Assembly: GCF_004341845.1 (NCBI RefSeq)
Contig: NZ_SLVB01000001.1
Coordinates: 248,001-312,000 of the forward strand
Direction: 5' to 3'
DNA length: 64,000 nucleotides
Origin: Novosphingobium sp. PhB165
GTDB lineage: Bacteria; Pseudomonadota; Alphaproteobacteria; Sphingomonadales; Sphingomonadaceae
The notes below the pieces were generated by a model. The model was given only the letters and a program-made list of their open reading frames with translations. It searched no databases and had not been told where the DNA came from. The translations under genes and the position numbers were made by a program. Positions 15,920 through 25,703 of this stretch are shown one piece after another. Within the stretch, counting starts at the first letter, position 1; every line of letters begins with the position of its first letter.

Positions 15920-17892
15920 TCGCCGAACTCGGACTTGCCGCGCTCTGGCTTGCCGCCGCGCTGGCCGGGCTGCAACTCGTCGCCGGGGCGCTGGCGCTCA
16001 GCGCGCGGGGCGCCTCGCTCGGCGGAATCGTACGCCCGGTGGCGGTGGTGCAGGGACTGCTGGCACTCATCGCTTTCCTGAGCCTCGTCTACCTGTTCGC
16101 GGTCACTGACCTGTCGGTGAAGCTGGTGGCGATGAACTCGCACTCGTTGAAGCCCCTGATTTTCCGCGTGGCCGGGACATGGGGCAACCATGAGGGCTCA
16201 ATGCTGCTCTGGGTGACGATCATGGGCCTCGCAGGCGGCCTTGTCGCGCTGATCGAGCGGCGCCTGCCGGAGCCGACCATGCTGGCGACGCTGGCCGGGC
16301 AGGCATTCGTCAGCCTTGGCTTCTATGCGTTCCTGCTGATCGCCTCGAACCCGTTCGAACGGCTCTGGCCGGTGCCGCAGGAGGGCAACGGGCTCAATCC
16401 GTTGTTGCAGGACCTTGGTCTCGCGTTCCATCCGCCCACGCTCTACCTCGGCTATGTCGGGCTTTCGATCGCCTTCAGCTTTGCCGTCGGCGCGCTGGTC
16501 ACGCGTGAGGTCGGTCCGGCTTTCGCCAAGGCCATGCGGCCCTGGGTGCTGGGCGCGTGGATCTTCCTGACCATCGGCATCACCGCCGGGTCCTACTGGG
16601 CCTATTACGAGCTTGGCTGGGGCGGCTGGTGGTTCTGGGATCCGGTCGAGAATGCCTCGCTGATGCCCTGGCTGGCGGCGACCGCGCTGCTGCATTCGTG
16701 CAGCGTGCTGGCGGCGCGTAACGCGCTGCGGGCATGGACGGTCATGCTCGGCGTGGTGGCCTTCTCGATGTCGATGATCGGCACGTTCCTCGTGCGGTCG
16801 GGCATTCTCACCAGCGTTCACGCCTTTGCGGTCGATCCGGAGCGCGGCACGTTCATCCTTGCACTGCTCGCCATCAATATCGGCGGTGCGCTGACGCTGT
16901 TCGGCCTGCGCGCCCGGACCGTGACCGAGGGCGAACGCTTCGCCGTTACCAGCCGTGAAGGCGCGCTGGTGTTCAACAATGTGATGCTCTCGGCGATCCT
17001 AGGCATCGTGCTGTTCGGCACGCTCTACCCGCTGCTGGCCGAATCGATGGGCGCCAAGGTCTCCGTCGGGCCGCCGTACTTCACACCGATGAGCGCGCTT
17101 TTCGCAGTGCCGATGCTGGTGGTGCTGGCGGTCGGCCCGCTGCTGCGCTGGCGGCGCGACAAGTTCTCGCGTATCGGCAAGATGATGGTGATCCCGGCGA
17201 TGCTGGTTGTCGCGGGCGTCCTGCTCACCGTCATGCTGGGCGGCGTGCCGCTGATGCCGACGATCGGGCTGGCGCTGGCCCTCGGCCTCGTCTGGGCGAG
17301 CGTATTGCCGCTCGAGGGCCGCAACCTCCTGCGCACGCCGCTGCCGGTCTGGGGCATGGTGACGGCGCATCTGGGCATTGCCGTCGCACTGCTCGGCATG
17401 AGCTGCGAGAGTGCCTTCTCTGTCGAAAAGCTGGTCGCGATCCGGGTGGGCGAGACGACCGAAGTGGGCCCCTGGCAGATCAAGCTCGACGCGGTCGAGC
17501 CCGTGGCCGGACCCAACTGGACCGCGCTGGAGGCACGCCTGTTGATGCGTTACGGCGACGACGGCCGTGTCGTCGAACTCGGACCGCAATCGCGCAGTTT
17601 CTGGGCTCCACCGCAGCAGACCAGCGAATCGGCACTGCTCACGCGCTGGAACGGCCAGCTCTACACCGTGCTCGGCGGTGAGGCGGACGCCAAGGATGGC
17701 CGCAGCCGCTGGCAGCTTCGCTTGTGGTGGAAGCCTTTCGTCACGCTGATCTGGCTGGGCGGCCTGATGATCGCGCTGGGCGGCGCACTGGCGCTGGTGG
17801 GCCGTGTCGCCAGCGACCTGCGCCGGATCATCGCGCGGGACAAGATCGAATACCGCCGCGAACGACAGGGACGGGCAGGGAGGTACTCGTGA
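15916..17892 (+). CDS. ccmF: Cytochrome c heme lyase subunit CcmF
   Basis: CcmF is the large polytopic heme-lyase subunit that attaches heme to apocytochrome c. The 658-residue protein has some 14-15 helices and the WWD domain ELGWGGWWFWDPVENASLMP. Conserved histidines lie near AGTWGNHEGSMLLWV and LHSCSVLAARN. The start overlaps ccmE (ATGA) and the end overlaps ccmG (GTGA). Confidence 0.97.
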   Translation: MIAELGLAALWLAAALAGLQLVAGALALSARGASLGGIVRPVAVVQGLLALIAFLSLVYLFAVTDLSVKLVAMNSHSLKPLIFRVAGTWGNHEGSMLLWVTIMGLAGGLVALIERRLPEPTMLATLAGQAFVSLGFYAFLLIASNPFERLWPVPQEGNGLNPLLQDLGLAFHPPTLYLGYVGLSIAFSFAVGALVTREVGPAFAKAMRPWVLGAWIFLTIGITAGSYWAYYELGWGGWWFWDPVENASLMPWLAATALLHSCSVLAARNALRAWTVMLGVVAFSMSMIGTFLVRSGILTSVHAFAVDPERGTFILALLAINIGGALTLFGLRARTVTEGERFAVTSREGALVFNNVMLSAILGIVLFGTLYPLLAESMGAKVSVGPPYFTPMSALFAVPMLVVLAVGPLLRWRRDKFSRIGKMMVIPAMLVVAGVLLTVMLGGVPLMPTIGLALALGLVWASVLPLEGRNLLRTPLPVWGMVTAHLGIAVALLGMSCESAFSVEKLVAIRVGETTEVGPWQIKLDAVEPVAGPNWTALEARLLMRYGDDGRVVELGPQSRSFWAPPQQTSESALLTRWNGQLYTVLGGEADAKDGRSRWQLRLWWKPFVTLIWLGGLMIALGGALALVGRVASDLRRIIARDKIEYRRERQGRAGRYS

Positions 17893-18455
17893 GCACCGAT
17901 TCGACTCCCGAACCCATGCGCAAGGCACCGCGTTGGGCGATTTGGCTGCCGCTGGCGTTGTTCTTCGCCTTCGTGGTGCTGGTTTCCGTGCAGCTTCGCA
18001 ATCCGGCCGATACCAATGTTGCCAGCACGCTGATCGGCAAGCCGATGCCCGCCTTCGACTTGCCGCCGGCGTTGCCGGGCCGTCCGGGGCTGAGCAGCGC
18101 GGCGATTACCGACGGCAAGCCGCATCTCGTCAACATTTTCGCCTCGTGGTGCGTGCCTTGCGGCGTCGAGGCCCCGCAGCTTGCCGCACTCGCCCGGTCG
18201 GGTGTTCCCATCGAGGGTATTTCGGTGCGTGACCGGACCGAGGATCTTCAGGTCTTCCTGAAGACCAACGGCGATCCCTACCAGAGCATCGGCGCCGATG
18301 ATGACGGCAAAGTGCAGCTTGCGCTCGGCTCCTCCGGTGTGCCCGAGACGTACGTGATCGATGGCAAGGGCGTGATCCGCTATCAGCATATCGGCGAGAT
18401 TCGTGAGGATCAGGTGCCGATGATCCTCGGGAAGTTGCAGGAGGCCGCGCAGTGA
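17889..18455 (+). CDS. ccmG: Thiol:disulfide interchange protein CcmG/DsbE
   Basis: This membrane-tethered thioredoxin-fold reductase keeps the apocytochrome CxxCH motif reduced. The 188-residue protein has one N-terminal helix (WAIWLPLALFFAFVVLVSV), the active site NIFASWCVPCGVEAPQL, and the cis-Pro loop SGVPETYVIDG. The GTG start is chosen because it overlaps the ccmF stop by four bases and has GGGAGG 5 bases upstream; the frame is open further upstream inside ccmF. Confidence 0.95.
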   Translation: MSTDSTPEPMRKAPRWAIWLPLALFFAFVVLVSVQLRNPADTNVASTLIGKPMPAFDLPPALPGRPGLSSAAITDGKPHLVNIFASWCVPCGVEAPQLAALARSGVPIEGISVRDRTEDLQVFLKTNGDPYQSIGADDDGKVQLALGSSGVPETYVIDGKGVIRYQHIGEIREDQVPMILGKLQEAAQ

Positions 18456-18874
18456 GGGCGCTTCTCGCCGTGTGTCTGGCCATGCTCGGCCTCTGGGCCG
18501 TGGCGCCTGCGCTGGCGCAGGAAGAGCAGTCGACCGCGCCCTATGCCTATCGCCAGCTCGACGATCCGGCCAAGGAGCAGAAGGCCGAAGCGCTGATGGA
18601 GACGCTGCGCTGTCTTCAGTGTCAGGGCCAGTCGATTGCCGATTCGGATGCGCCGATCGCCGGTTCCATGCGCAGCCTCGTGCGTGAGCGCATTGCGGCG
18701 GGTGATGATCCTGAGGCGATTCGTGCGTGGCTGGTCGAGCGTTACGGCGACTATGTGAGCTATGCACCGCGCGTGACCGCGCTGACATGGCCGCTTTTCG
18801 CGGTCCCGCTGGCGCTGCTGGCACTGGCGGCATTGCTGCTACGCGGGCGTTTCCGCCGGGGAGGACAGGCATGA
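18452..18874 (+). CDS. ccmH: Cytochrome c-type biogenesis protein CcmH (CycL)
   Basis: The 140-residue protein has a signal peptide (APALA), a periplasmic three-helix domain carrying the redox motif RCLQCQGQSIADSDA, and a C-terminal helix followed by a basic tail. CcmH reduces or holds apocytochrome c for CcmF. The GTG start overlaps the ccmG stop (GTGA), continuing the coupled operon. Confidence 0.95.
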   Translation: MRALLAVCLAMLGLWAVAPALAQEEQSTAPYAYRQLDDPAKEQKAEALMETLRCLQCQGQSIADSDAPIAGSMRSLVRERIAAGDDPEAIRAWLVERYGDYVSYAPRVTALTWPLFAVPLALLALAALLLRGRFRRGGQA

Positions 18875-19599
18875 CCTGGGTTTTCGTCATCCTGCTGGCG
18901 GTCGCCGCCTTCCTGCTTGTCGTCTTTGTCTTCAAGGCACCCCGTGGTGGCCGTGAGGCGATTGCTGCGGCGCTGGCGCTCGGCATCGCCGGCTATGCCG
19001 CGCAGGGCACACCCGCCCAGCCCGGCGCGCCCAAGGACGGTGCCGAAGGGCGCTCGGGCGATATGGGCGCGTTCTTCGCAGAGGCGCGCGCCACGTTCAG
19101 TTCCAGCGGCTTGCCGCCGAGCGATCGCTGGGTGGTGATCGCGGACGGGCTGGCCCGCCATGGCGAATATGGCGATGCCGCCGAAGTGCTGCGCGGGGCG
19201 ATCGGCAACGATCCGCCGGGACCGCCGGCGAATGATCCCGACACGCGCGAACGCCGCTCGGAAGCGTGGCTTTCGCTCGGCAACGCGCTCGTCGCCCATG
19301 CCGAGGGACAGCTTACTCCGGCCTCGCTCTACGCCTATCGCCGGGCCGGGCAGGCAGATCCCGATGCCGCCGGGCCGCCTTTCTTCCTCGGCCTTGCGCT
19401 GGCGCAGTCCGGTCGCCTTGGCGAAGGCCGTGCGATGTGGGCAGACTTGCTGGCACGGGCTCCGAAGGAGGCCAAATGGCGTCCCGTACTGGAACAGCAA
19501 CTGATCCGGCTCGATGCGTTTATCGCCGCGCAGAACGGTTCTCCGGCTCGTCCGCCGGCCGGCGCCGCGAATTCCGTGCCGGCACCCGCACCACAATGA
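18871..19599 (+). CDS. ccmI: Cytochrome c maturation protein CcmI (CycH), TPR protein
   Basis: CcmI is the apocytochrome chaperone of the heme lyase. The 242-residue protein has an N-terminal helix (WVFVILLAVAAFLLVVFVF), a second hydrophobic segment, and a periplasmic TPR domain visible in WLSLGNALVAHA and PPFFLGLALAQSGRLGEG. The C-terminus is Pro/Ala-rich. It is shorter than gammaproteobacterial CcmI, as in other alphaproteobacteria. The ATG overlaps the ccmH stop (ATGA), with GGGGAGG upstream. It is the last gene of the operon. Confidence 0.88.
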   Translation: MTWVFVILLAVAAFLLVVFVFKAPRGGREAIAAALALGIAGYAAQGTPAQPGAPKDGAEGRSGDMGAFFAEARATFSSSGLPPSDRWVVIADGLARHGEYGDAAEVLRGAIGNDPPGPPANDPDTRERRSEAWLSLGNALVAHAEGQLTPASLYAYRRAGQADPDAAGPPFFLGLALAQSGRLGEGRAMWADLLARAPKEAKWRPVLEQQLIRLDAFIAAQNGSPARPPAGAANSVPAPAPQ

Positions 19600-19703
19600 A
19601 CGACCCGCTAAGTATCGTTGCTTGGCTCCGGGCATGCTGCTAACGGCGGGCCCTTGTCGCGACGTGAAATCATGATCCGACAAGGCCATTACGGGGCGCT
19701 GCA

Positions 19704-21659
19704 ATGAGTGATGCAAGTTCGGATACCGCTGACGTCCCGACAGTGATCGATCCGGCTACGGGCCGGAGAACACCGGTCGGCGGACATGGTTCCGGCAATC
19801 TCTCCAAGCTGGCGCTCGGCGCTGTCGGGGTCGTTTTCGGCGACATCGGTACCAGCCCGATCTACGCCTTTCGCGAAACTTTCGTCGGCCCGCATCCGCT
19901 GGCGATCGACGAACTTCACATCCTTGGTGTTGTCAGCCTGATCTTCTGGTCGATGACGCTGGTCGTCTCGGTCCAGTACGTTGGCATCCTGATGCGGGCG
20001 GACAACAAGGGGCAGGGCGGCAGCCTCGCACTCGTTGCGCTGATTTCGGGCGCGATCCGCAAGTCGCGCTACGGCCCGCTGGTGGTCCTGCTGGGCGTTT
20101 TCGCGACATCGCTGTTTTACGGCGATTCGATGATTACGCCGGCGGTTTCGGTGCTCTCGGCGGTCGAGGGTCTGACGGTCGTCGAATCGCGCCTGTCGCC
20201 GCTCGTCCTGCCGATTGCGCTGGTTCTGCTGGTCGCGCTGTTCGTGATCCAGAAGAGCGGCACGGCCAAAGTCGGCGCGCTGTTTGCGCCGGTGATGGTG
20301 GTCTATTTCACGGTGCTGGCCGTGCTCGGGGTCTACCACCTTGTGCAGATGCCCCACGTGCTGGTGGCGCTGAACCCGTGGTACGCAATCCAGTTCTTCC
20401 TGACCGACAAGATGCTCGGCTTCCTGGCGCTGGGTTCGGTCGTGCTGGCCGTGACGGGGGCAGAGGCGCTCTATTCGGACATGGGGCACTTCGGACGCGG
20501 TCCGCTGCGCCTTTCGTGGTTTGGGTTCGTGATGCCGTGCCTGCTGATCAACTATTTCGGCCAGGCGGCGATGATTCTTGGCCTCAACGACGCGGCAGCG
20601 GCCGAGGCGATGGAGAATCCGTTCTTCCACCTCGCGCCCGAGAACTTGCGTCTGCCGCTGGTGATTCTGGCGACTTGCGCCACGTTCATCGCCAGTCAGG
20701 CCGTGATTTCCGGCGCGTTCTCGATCACCCATCAGGCAATGCAGCTGGGCTTCATCCCGCGCCTTTCGACCCGCCACACCAGCGAGCACGAAGTCGGCCA
20801 GATCTACATCCCCTTCGTCAACTGGGCGCTGATGACCGGCGTGATCGTGCTGGTTCTGGTATTCCAGAACTCGTCGAACCTCGCTTCGGCCTACGGTATC
20901 GCGGTGACCGGGGCGATGCTGATCGACACCTGCCTGATGACCGTGCTGCTGATCGTGATCTGGCGCTGGAAGCTGTGGCAGGCGATCCCGGTAATCGTCA
21001 CCTTCTTCGTGGTCGACGGCGCCTACTTTGCGGCCAATGCCACCAAGATCAAGGACGGTGGCTGGTTCCCGCTGATGATCGGCGGTATCGCCTTCACCCT
21101 GCTGACGACGTGGAACAAGGGCCGCCGCCTCATGCGCGAACGCATGACCGAGGCGGCGCTGCCGCTCAACGTCTTCGCCAAGAGCGCCCACGGTTCGGCC
21201 GCCCGCGTGCCCGGCACGGCGATCTTCATGGCCTCCACCAATGCGGGCGTGCCTTCTGCGCTGCTCCACAACATCAAGCACAACAAGGTGCTGCATGAAC
21301 GCGTGGTTGTGCTGACAGTCGAAGTGCAGGACGTGCCCTATGTGGAGCCGGCCGAGCGCTATTCGATGACCGATCTTGGGCAGGGCTTCTACCGCATGAC
21401 GCTGCGCTACGGCTTCATGGAGGAGACCGACGTGCCTGCCGCTCTGGCCCACTACGAGGTCTGCGGCGGTCCGTTCGAGATGATGAAGACCAGCTTCTTC
21501 CTCTCCCGCCAGACGCTGGTCCCTTCGGCCAAGCCCGGCATGGCGATCTGGCGCGAGAAGCTGTTTGCGTGGATGATGCGCAATGCCGCCAGCGCCATGG
21601 AGTTCTTCCGCCTGCCGACGAACCGCGTGGTCGAACTGGGCAGTCAGCTCGAGATCTGA
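19704..21659 (+). CDS. kup: Kup potassium uptake transporter
   Basis: Kup is a proton-coupled K+ symporter of the KUP/HAK/KT family. The 651-residue protein shows [19 protein letters not shown] and [16 protein letters not shown], the family signatures, about twelve helices over residues 25-440, and a long cytoplasmic C-terminal domain of roughly 200 residues. A 104-bp gap separates it from ccmI, so it is probably transcribed separately. No potassium-specific regulator is adjacent. Confidence 0.96.
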   Translation: MSDASSDTADVPTVIDPATGRRTPVGGHGSGNLSKLALGAVGVVFGDIGTSPIYAFRETFVGPHPLAIDELHILGVVSLIFWSMTLVVSVQYVGILMRADNKGQGGSLALVALISGAIRKSRYGPLVVLLGVFATSLFYGDSMITPAVSVLSAVEGLTVVESRLSPLVLPIALVLLVALFVIQKSGTAKVGALFAPVMVVYFTVLAVLGVYHLVQMPHVLVALNPWYAIQFFLTDKMLGFLALGSVVLAVTGAEALYSDMGHFGRGPLRLSWFGFVMPCLLINYFGQAAMILGLNDAAAAEAMENPFFHLAPENLRLPLVILATCATFIASQAVISGAFSITHQAMQLGFIPRLSTRHTSEHEVGQIYIPFVNWALMTGVIVLVLVFQNSSNLASAYGIAVTGAMLIDTCLMTVLLIVIWRWKLWQAIPVIVTFFVVDGAYFAANATKIKDGGWFPLMIGGIAFTLLTTWNKGRRLMRERMTEAALPLNVFAKSAHGSAARVPGTAIFMASTNAGVPSALLHNIKHNKVLHERVVVLTVEVQDVPYVEPAERYSMTDLGQGFYRMTLRYGFMEETDVPAALAHYEVCGGPFEMMKTSFFLSRQTLVPSAKPGMAIWREKLFAWMMRNAASAMEFFRLPTNRVVELGSQLEI

Positions 21660-21742
21660 GTCGCCGCCAAAGCCGACCGGTTCGACATTGTCCCGTCTTT
21701 CTGGCGTGTTAGCTTGCCTCTGATACGACTGGAGAGGCAGGC

Positions 21743-22867
21743 ATGGCGGTTCGGGGTTGGTTGTCGTCTGCGCTGGTGCTGAGCCTGGTCGGGGCCACCT
21801 CGTTGGCTCAGGCGACGCCTCTCGCGCCCGTAATCGACGCATCCTCCAGTTCCGGACGCATTTTGGTGACCTGGATGCCTGGTCCGGTCCGTTGCGAAGG
21901 CGGTGTGACAGAGACGGGTGGTGCCATGCGCAGGCCGCTGAACGATCTGGCCTGGGGTGATCGTGTCACCCCGCCTTCCGCTCCGACTCCAGTAACCCTG
22001 CAATTCGACATCGATTCGGCGGGACGCGCGGTTTCGATCAAGGACAAGCACGCGTTCGGAGATTTCGGCCCGGCGCTTGCCGCCAGCAAATTCCCGGCCA
22101 CGGCGCGGCAGGGCTGCTCGATCACGTATATGGCCAGCGCGCAGCCCGTGGCTTCCGCGTCCGTCGCCGATCTCGTTTCCTACATGATCTCGCCGATCGT
22201 TGGAGCGCTACCGCCAGAGGGCTGGGCGCGTATCCGGCTGGAGGGAACCTGCGGGCAATTGCCGCGACCGCAGCCGCTGCTTCGGGCATTTCCCGATTTC
22301 CGACATATCGCCGGAACACCGGGTGTGAAGGACTGGGCCGCTATCGCATATGACACCGATGCAGAGGGCAAGCCGATCCACGTCCGTCTGTTTCAGAGCA
22401 ACGGGAATGCGGCGCTTGAGGATGCGGCGGTCAAGGCGATAAGCGATTCGCGCTTTTCGGGCGGGGCACGGACCGGTTGCACGTATCCTTACTGGCGCAT
22501 GCCGAAGCAGTTGCCCGCGCCTGCCATGCCCGACAAGTCCGCTTTCCCCGCATCCGGGACGGCATGCCCGGCGGACCGGAAGTGGGCAACGCCGCCGGTC
22601 AAACGATATCCCGGAGCCTATAGCCGCCGCCGGATCGAGGGGTGGGCGATCGTTCGTTACGATATCGCGCCTTGGGGGGTGGTGGGGAACGTAACCGTGC
22701 TGGCCGCGCAACCATCGGAGCAGTTCGGCGATGAGGCCGCCCGGAGCCTTGAGACAGCGAAATTCGAGCCTTCGCCGCAAGGTGCCAGTGGTTGTGTCGA
22801 GCGGATGAAATTCGTGATGCCGGCTGACGGCAGCGCCGACGATCTTGCCGATTTCTCCGTGGATTAG
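21743..22867 (+). CDS. Secreted protein with three TonB-C-like repeats
   Basis: This 374-residue precursor has a signal peptide (SLVGATSLAQA) and no later membrane helix. Three segments resemble the C-terminal domain of TonB: around TLQFDIDSAGRAVSIK (residues ~95-130), WAAIAYDTDAEGKPIHVRL (~200-245) and GWAIVRYDIAPWGVVGNV (~295-345). Each ends with a small-residue-rich helix and a Cys (RQGC, RTGC, ASGC). TonB itself has one such domain, plus a membrane anchor that is missing here. The function is unknown; a periplasmic binding or scaffold role is possible. GAGAGG 8 bases upstream supports the ATG. Confidence 0.7.
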   Translation: MAVRGWLSSALVLSLVGATSLAQATPLAPVIDASSSSGRILVTWMPGPVRCEGGVTETGGAMRRPLNDLAWGDRVTPPSAPTPVTLQFDIDSAGRAVSIKDKHAFGDFGPALAASKFPATARQGCSITYMASAQPVASASVADLVSYMISPIVGALPPEGWARIRLEGTCGQLPRPQPLLRAFPDFRHIAGTPGVKDWAAIAYDTDAEGKPIHVRLFQSNGNAALEDAAVKAISDSRFSGGARTGCTYPYWRMPKQLPAPAMPDKSAFPASGTACPADRKWATPPVKRYPGAYSRRRIEGWAIVRYDIAPWGVVGNVTVLAAQPSEQFGDEAARSLETAKFEPSPQGASGCVERMKFVMPADGSADDLADFSVD

Positions 22868-22895
22868 CGGGTCGGGCAGGCATCGGCTGCCACCG

Positions 22896-22922
22896 GAAAA
22901 TCCCGGCTGCCCCGCAGCCGGG
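22896..22922 (-). terminator. Intrinsic terminator of the dapF-mtaB-ftsY-yciB operon
   Basis: CCCGGCTGC (22902-22910) pairs with GCAGCCGGG (22914-22922). Read on the minus strand the stem is followed by ATTTTCC. It sits between the convergent TonB-C-repeat gene and yciB. Confidence 0.65.
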
Positions 22923-22933
22923 TCCGATGCCGC

Positions 22934-23587
22934 TCAATCGTGCGGCGGGTTTTCGATCAGCTCTTCCTTCGCGTCTTGACCCATGCCGTGCTTCAGGACC
23001 ATCGGAAGCTGTGAGAAGGTGAAGACGAAGGACAGCACGGTAAAGCCCCAGATCTTGGCCTGAAGCCATGCATTGAAGCTCACGGTGTAGACCAGCAGGG
23101 TGTTGAGCGCGGCAAGGAACAGGAAGAACCATGCCCAGTTGCGCGAAAGCTTGAACCAGCCTTCCTCGTCCAGCCCCTCGAAGGCGGACTGGAGCAGGTA
23201 CTTGAGCATCGGCTTGCCCTGCCACAGGCCGTAAAACAGCATGCCCGCGAACATCAGGTAGACGGCGGTAGGCTTGATCTGGATCCAGAAGGCGTCGTGG
23301 AACACCACGGTCAGCGCGCCGAAGCCCAGCACCAGCACCGTCGTCAGCCAGAGCATCGGCGAGACGTGGCCAAGCCGCCACTTGGAGATCCCCAGCGCGA
23401 AGACGGTCGCCACCATGAAGGCGACGGTGCCCTTGATCACGGCCGTAACGGTCGCCAGCGGCCCGGCGTCGCCCGGCGGCGAGAAGTGCTCGTAAGCAAG
23501 GAAGAAGACGAGCAGCGGGCCGAAATCGACGACAAGGTTTACCCAGCTCGACTTCGGCTTTGCGGGAGCCTGTGTTTCAGTGTTCAT
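22934..23587 (-). CDS. yciB: Inner membrane septation protein A (YciB/IspZ family)
   Basis: The protein is a polytopic inner-membrane protein of the intracellular septation family, linked to cell envelope integrity and division. The 217-residue sequence shows LVVDFGPLLVFFLAYEHFSP, IKPTAVYLMFAGMLFYGL and the C-terminal FTFSQLPMVLKHG, all characteristic, with five to six helices. The ATG overlaps the ftsY stop by one base (TGATG); an adjacent upstream GTG is a less likely start. It closes the four-gene operon. Confidence 0.93.
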   Translation of the reverse strand: MNTETQAPAKPKSSWVNLVVDFGPLLVFFLAYEHFSPPGDAGPLATVTAVIKGTVAFMVATVFALGISKWRLGHVSPMLWLTTVLVLGFGALTVVFHDAFWIQIKPTAVYLMFAGMLFYGLWQGKPMLKYLLQSAFEGLDEEGWFKLSRNWAWFFLFLAALNTLLVYTVSFNAWLQAKIWGFTVLSFVFTFSQLPMVLKHGMGQDAKEELIENPPHD

Positions 23588-24528
23588 CACGCGATCCCTG
23601 CAATGACGCGGGCCAGCAGGTCCGGGTTGAAGGGGCGAAGGTCGTCGATCTTCTCGCCCACGCCGATGGCGTGGATGGGCAGTCCGTACTGTTCGGCCGC
23701 AGCCACCAGCACGCCGCCGCGGGCGGTGCCGTCCAGCTTGGTCATGATGAGGCCGGAAACGCCCGCCACTTCCTTGAAGATCTCGATCTGCGAAAGCGCG
23801 TTCTGGCCATTGGTGGCATCGAGCACCAGCACCACGTCGTGCGGCGCCTCGGGATTGAGGCGGCCGAGCACGCGGCGGATCTTGGCCAGTTCGTCCATCA
23901 GCTCGCGCTTGTTCTGAAGGCGTCCGGCGGTGTCGACGATCAGGGCGTCGATGCCCTGTTCGGTCGCGGCCTTGACCGCGTCGAACACGATCGAGGCGGG
24001 GTCTCCGCCTTCGGGGCCCTTGATGACGGGGATGCCCAAACGATCCGCCCAGACGCCGAGCTGGCCGATGGCAGCCGCACGGAACGTGTCACCGGCAGCA
24101 AGCATGACCGAATAGTCCTGCTCCTGGAACAGATGGGCCAGCTTGGCGATCGTGGTGGTCTTGCCGGACCCATTCACGCCGATCACGAGGATCACTTGCG
24201 GGCGCGGGAAGGCCACCACGTCCAGCGGCTTGGCCACCGGGCGCAGTATTTCCGCGATCTCGCGCGCTACCACTTCCATGATCGCGCGCTCGTCGGCATC
24301 GCGCTCGAAGCGTTCATCGGCAAGGCGCGCACGGATGCGGGCCGCTGCACGCGGGCCGAGGTCCGACATGATGAGCGCGTCCTCGATGTCGTCCAGCTGC
24401 GCATCGTCCAGCGTGGTCTTGCCGACGATGCCGGACAGGTTCTCGGTCAGGCGCTCGGTGGTCTTGCGGAAGCCTCCGAAGAGGCGGTCGGACCAGTCGC
24501 GTTCAGCCTGCTGGCCGTCGGTACTCAT
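23587..24528 (-). CDS. ftsY: Signal recognition particle receptor FtsY
   Basis: FtsY is the membrane-associated SRP receptor GTPase that docks ribosomes for co-translational insertion. The 313-residue form lacks the long acidic A domain of the E. coli protein. The NG domain shows the P-loop GVNGSGKTTTIAKLAHL, DTFRAAAIGQL, DTAGRLQNKRELMDEL and TKLDGTARGGVLV. The ATG at 24526-24528 overlaps the mtaB stop (ATGA); the upstream frame is antisense noise within mtaB. Confidence 0.96.
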   Translation of the reverse strand: MSTDGQQAERDWSDRLFGGFRKTTERLTENLSGIVGKTTLDDAQLDDIEDALIMSDLGPRAAARIRARLADERFERDADERAIMEVVAREIAEILRPVAKPLDVVAFPRPQVILVIGVNGSGKTTTIAKLAHLFQEQDYSVMLAAGDTFRAAAIGQLGVWADRLGIPVIKGPEGGDPASIVFDAVKAATEQGIDALIVDTAGRLQNKRELMDELAKIRRVLGRLNPEAPHDVVLVLDATNGQNALSQIEIFKEVAGVSGLIMTKLDGTARGGVLVAAAEQYGLPIHAIGVGEKIDDLRPFNPDLLARVIAGIA

Positions 24529-25703
24529 GCTTCCAATATTCCTTCGACTACCCTTGCGGGCGTGACGCGGACCAGCGTGCCGGCCGGGGTAGACTCGGGC
24601 ACGCGGACTTTCGCGTAGTTCTGCGCATGGCCGGTGCCGCCTCTTTCGGCAAGCACCGATAGCGGCTGGCCCACGAGCCCGGCAAGCCACCGGGCACGCG
24701 TGCCGGCAATCGTTTCGCGTAGCTGCGCGGCGCGGCGGCGGATCGTATCGCCGTCAATCTGGGGCATCCGCGCTGCGGGCGTACCCGGGCGGGGGGAGTA
24801 GGGGAAGACGTGGCCGTGGACCACGTCCAGTTCCTCGATGATCGAAAGGTTGGCCGCATGGGCGTCCTCGCTCTCGGTCGGGAAACCGGCGATGAGGTCC
24901 GCACCGATGGCAATGTCCGGGCGACGGCCCTTGAGGCCGGCCACCAACCGCACGGCATCGGCGCGGCTGTGGCGGCGCTTCATGCGCTTGAGGATCAGGT
25001 CGTCGCCATGCTGGAGCGAAAGGTGGACATGCGGCATGACCCGCGCTTCACCGCAGAGCAGCTCAAACAGTGCCTCGTCCACTTCGGCCCCGTCGATGGA
25101 TGAAAGGCGCAGGCGGGGCAGGGCGGGGAAGCGAGCGAGAACCGCCTCGCACAGCGCGCCAAGGCGGGGCGAACTGTCAAGATCGCTACCCCACGATGTA
25201 AGATCGACGCCGGTGAGAACGATTTCCTGCACGCCGCGCGCGGTGTGGACCAAGATGTCCTCCAGCACTTCGGCAACCGTGCGCGAGCGGCTGGGACCGC
25301 GTCCTTGCGGGATCACGCAGAACGTGCAGGCGTGGTCGCAGCCGTTCTGTACCTGCACGAAGCCGCGCGTATAGGCGCGCTCTTCGCGTGGTTTCGGCGC
25401 GGGTGGCACGTTCCAGGCGCGCGGGTCGAGCTTGGCGGTATTGGCGACGATCCCGTCGACCTCGGGCATCGCAGCGAGCATCGCGCGCTCGACTTCGGCG
25501 GCGCAGCCGGTGACAATCAGGCGCGCTTCGGGCCGGGCCTTGCGGGCACGACGGATCGCCTGCCGGGTCTGGCGCACGGCTTCGGCCGTGACGGCGCAGG
25601 AATTGACGACGACAAGGTCTTCTGCGCCGCCCAGCAGGCCGCGCAGTGTTTCGCTTTCGGAGATATTAAGGCGGCAGCCGAGTGAGTGGACTTCGACGGT
25701 CAA
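24525..25703 (-). CDS. mtaB: tRNA N6-threonylcarbamoyladenosine (t6A37) methylthiotransferase MtaB
   Basis: MtaB is a radical-SAM enzyme converting t6A37 to ms2t6A37 in tRNAs reading ANN codons. The 392-residue protein shows the N-terminal UPF0004 cysteines (LGCRLNISES, VNSCAVT, VTGCAAE), the radical-SAM CxxxCxxC in NGCDHACTFCVIPQGRG, and a C-terminal TRAM-like part. The start is a TTG overlapping the dapF stop (TTGA); no upstream start exists without entering dapF, and the first conserved Cys follows at residue 10, so the TTG is credible. MtaB is preferred over MiaB or RimO from the motif spacing and short N-terminus. Confidence 0.9.
   Translation of the reverse strand: MTVEVHSLGCRLNISESETLRGLLGGAEDLVVVNSCAVTAEAVRQTRQAIRRARKARPEARLIVTGCAAEVERAMLAAMPEVDGIVANTAKLDPRAWNVPPAPKPREERAYTRGFVQVQNGCDHACTFCVIPQGRGPSRSRTVAEVLEDILVHTARGVQEIVLTGVDLTSWGSDLDSSPRLGALCEAVLARFPALPRLRLSSIDGAEVDEALFELLCGEARVMPHVHLSLQHGDDLILKRMKRRHSRADAVRLVAGLKGRRPDIAIGADLIAGFPTESEDAHAANLSIIEELDVVHGHVFPYSPRPGTPAARMPQIDGDTIRRRAAQLRETIAGTRARWLAGLVGQPLSVLAERGGTGHAQNYAKVRVPESTPAGTLVRVTPARVVEGILEA

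Noticed and set aside
19596..19643. A 15-codon frame overlapping the ccmI stop by ATGA
   Set aside because: Too short to judge; the overlap arises from the Gln-stop sequence, and no conservation can be seen.
19689..21842. A 717-codon minus-strand frame opposite kup
   Set aside because: It mirrors kup codon structure, is rich in His/Arg/Gln with no motif, and lacks its own ribosome-binding site.
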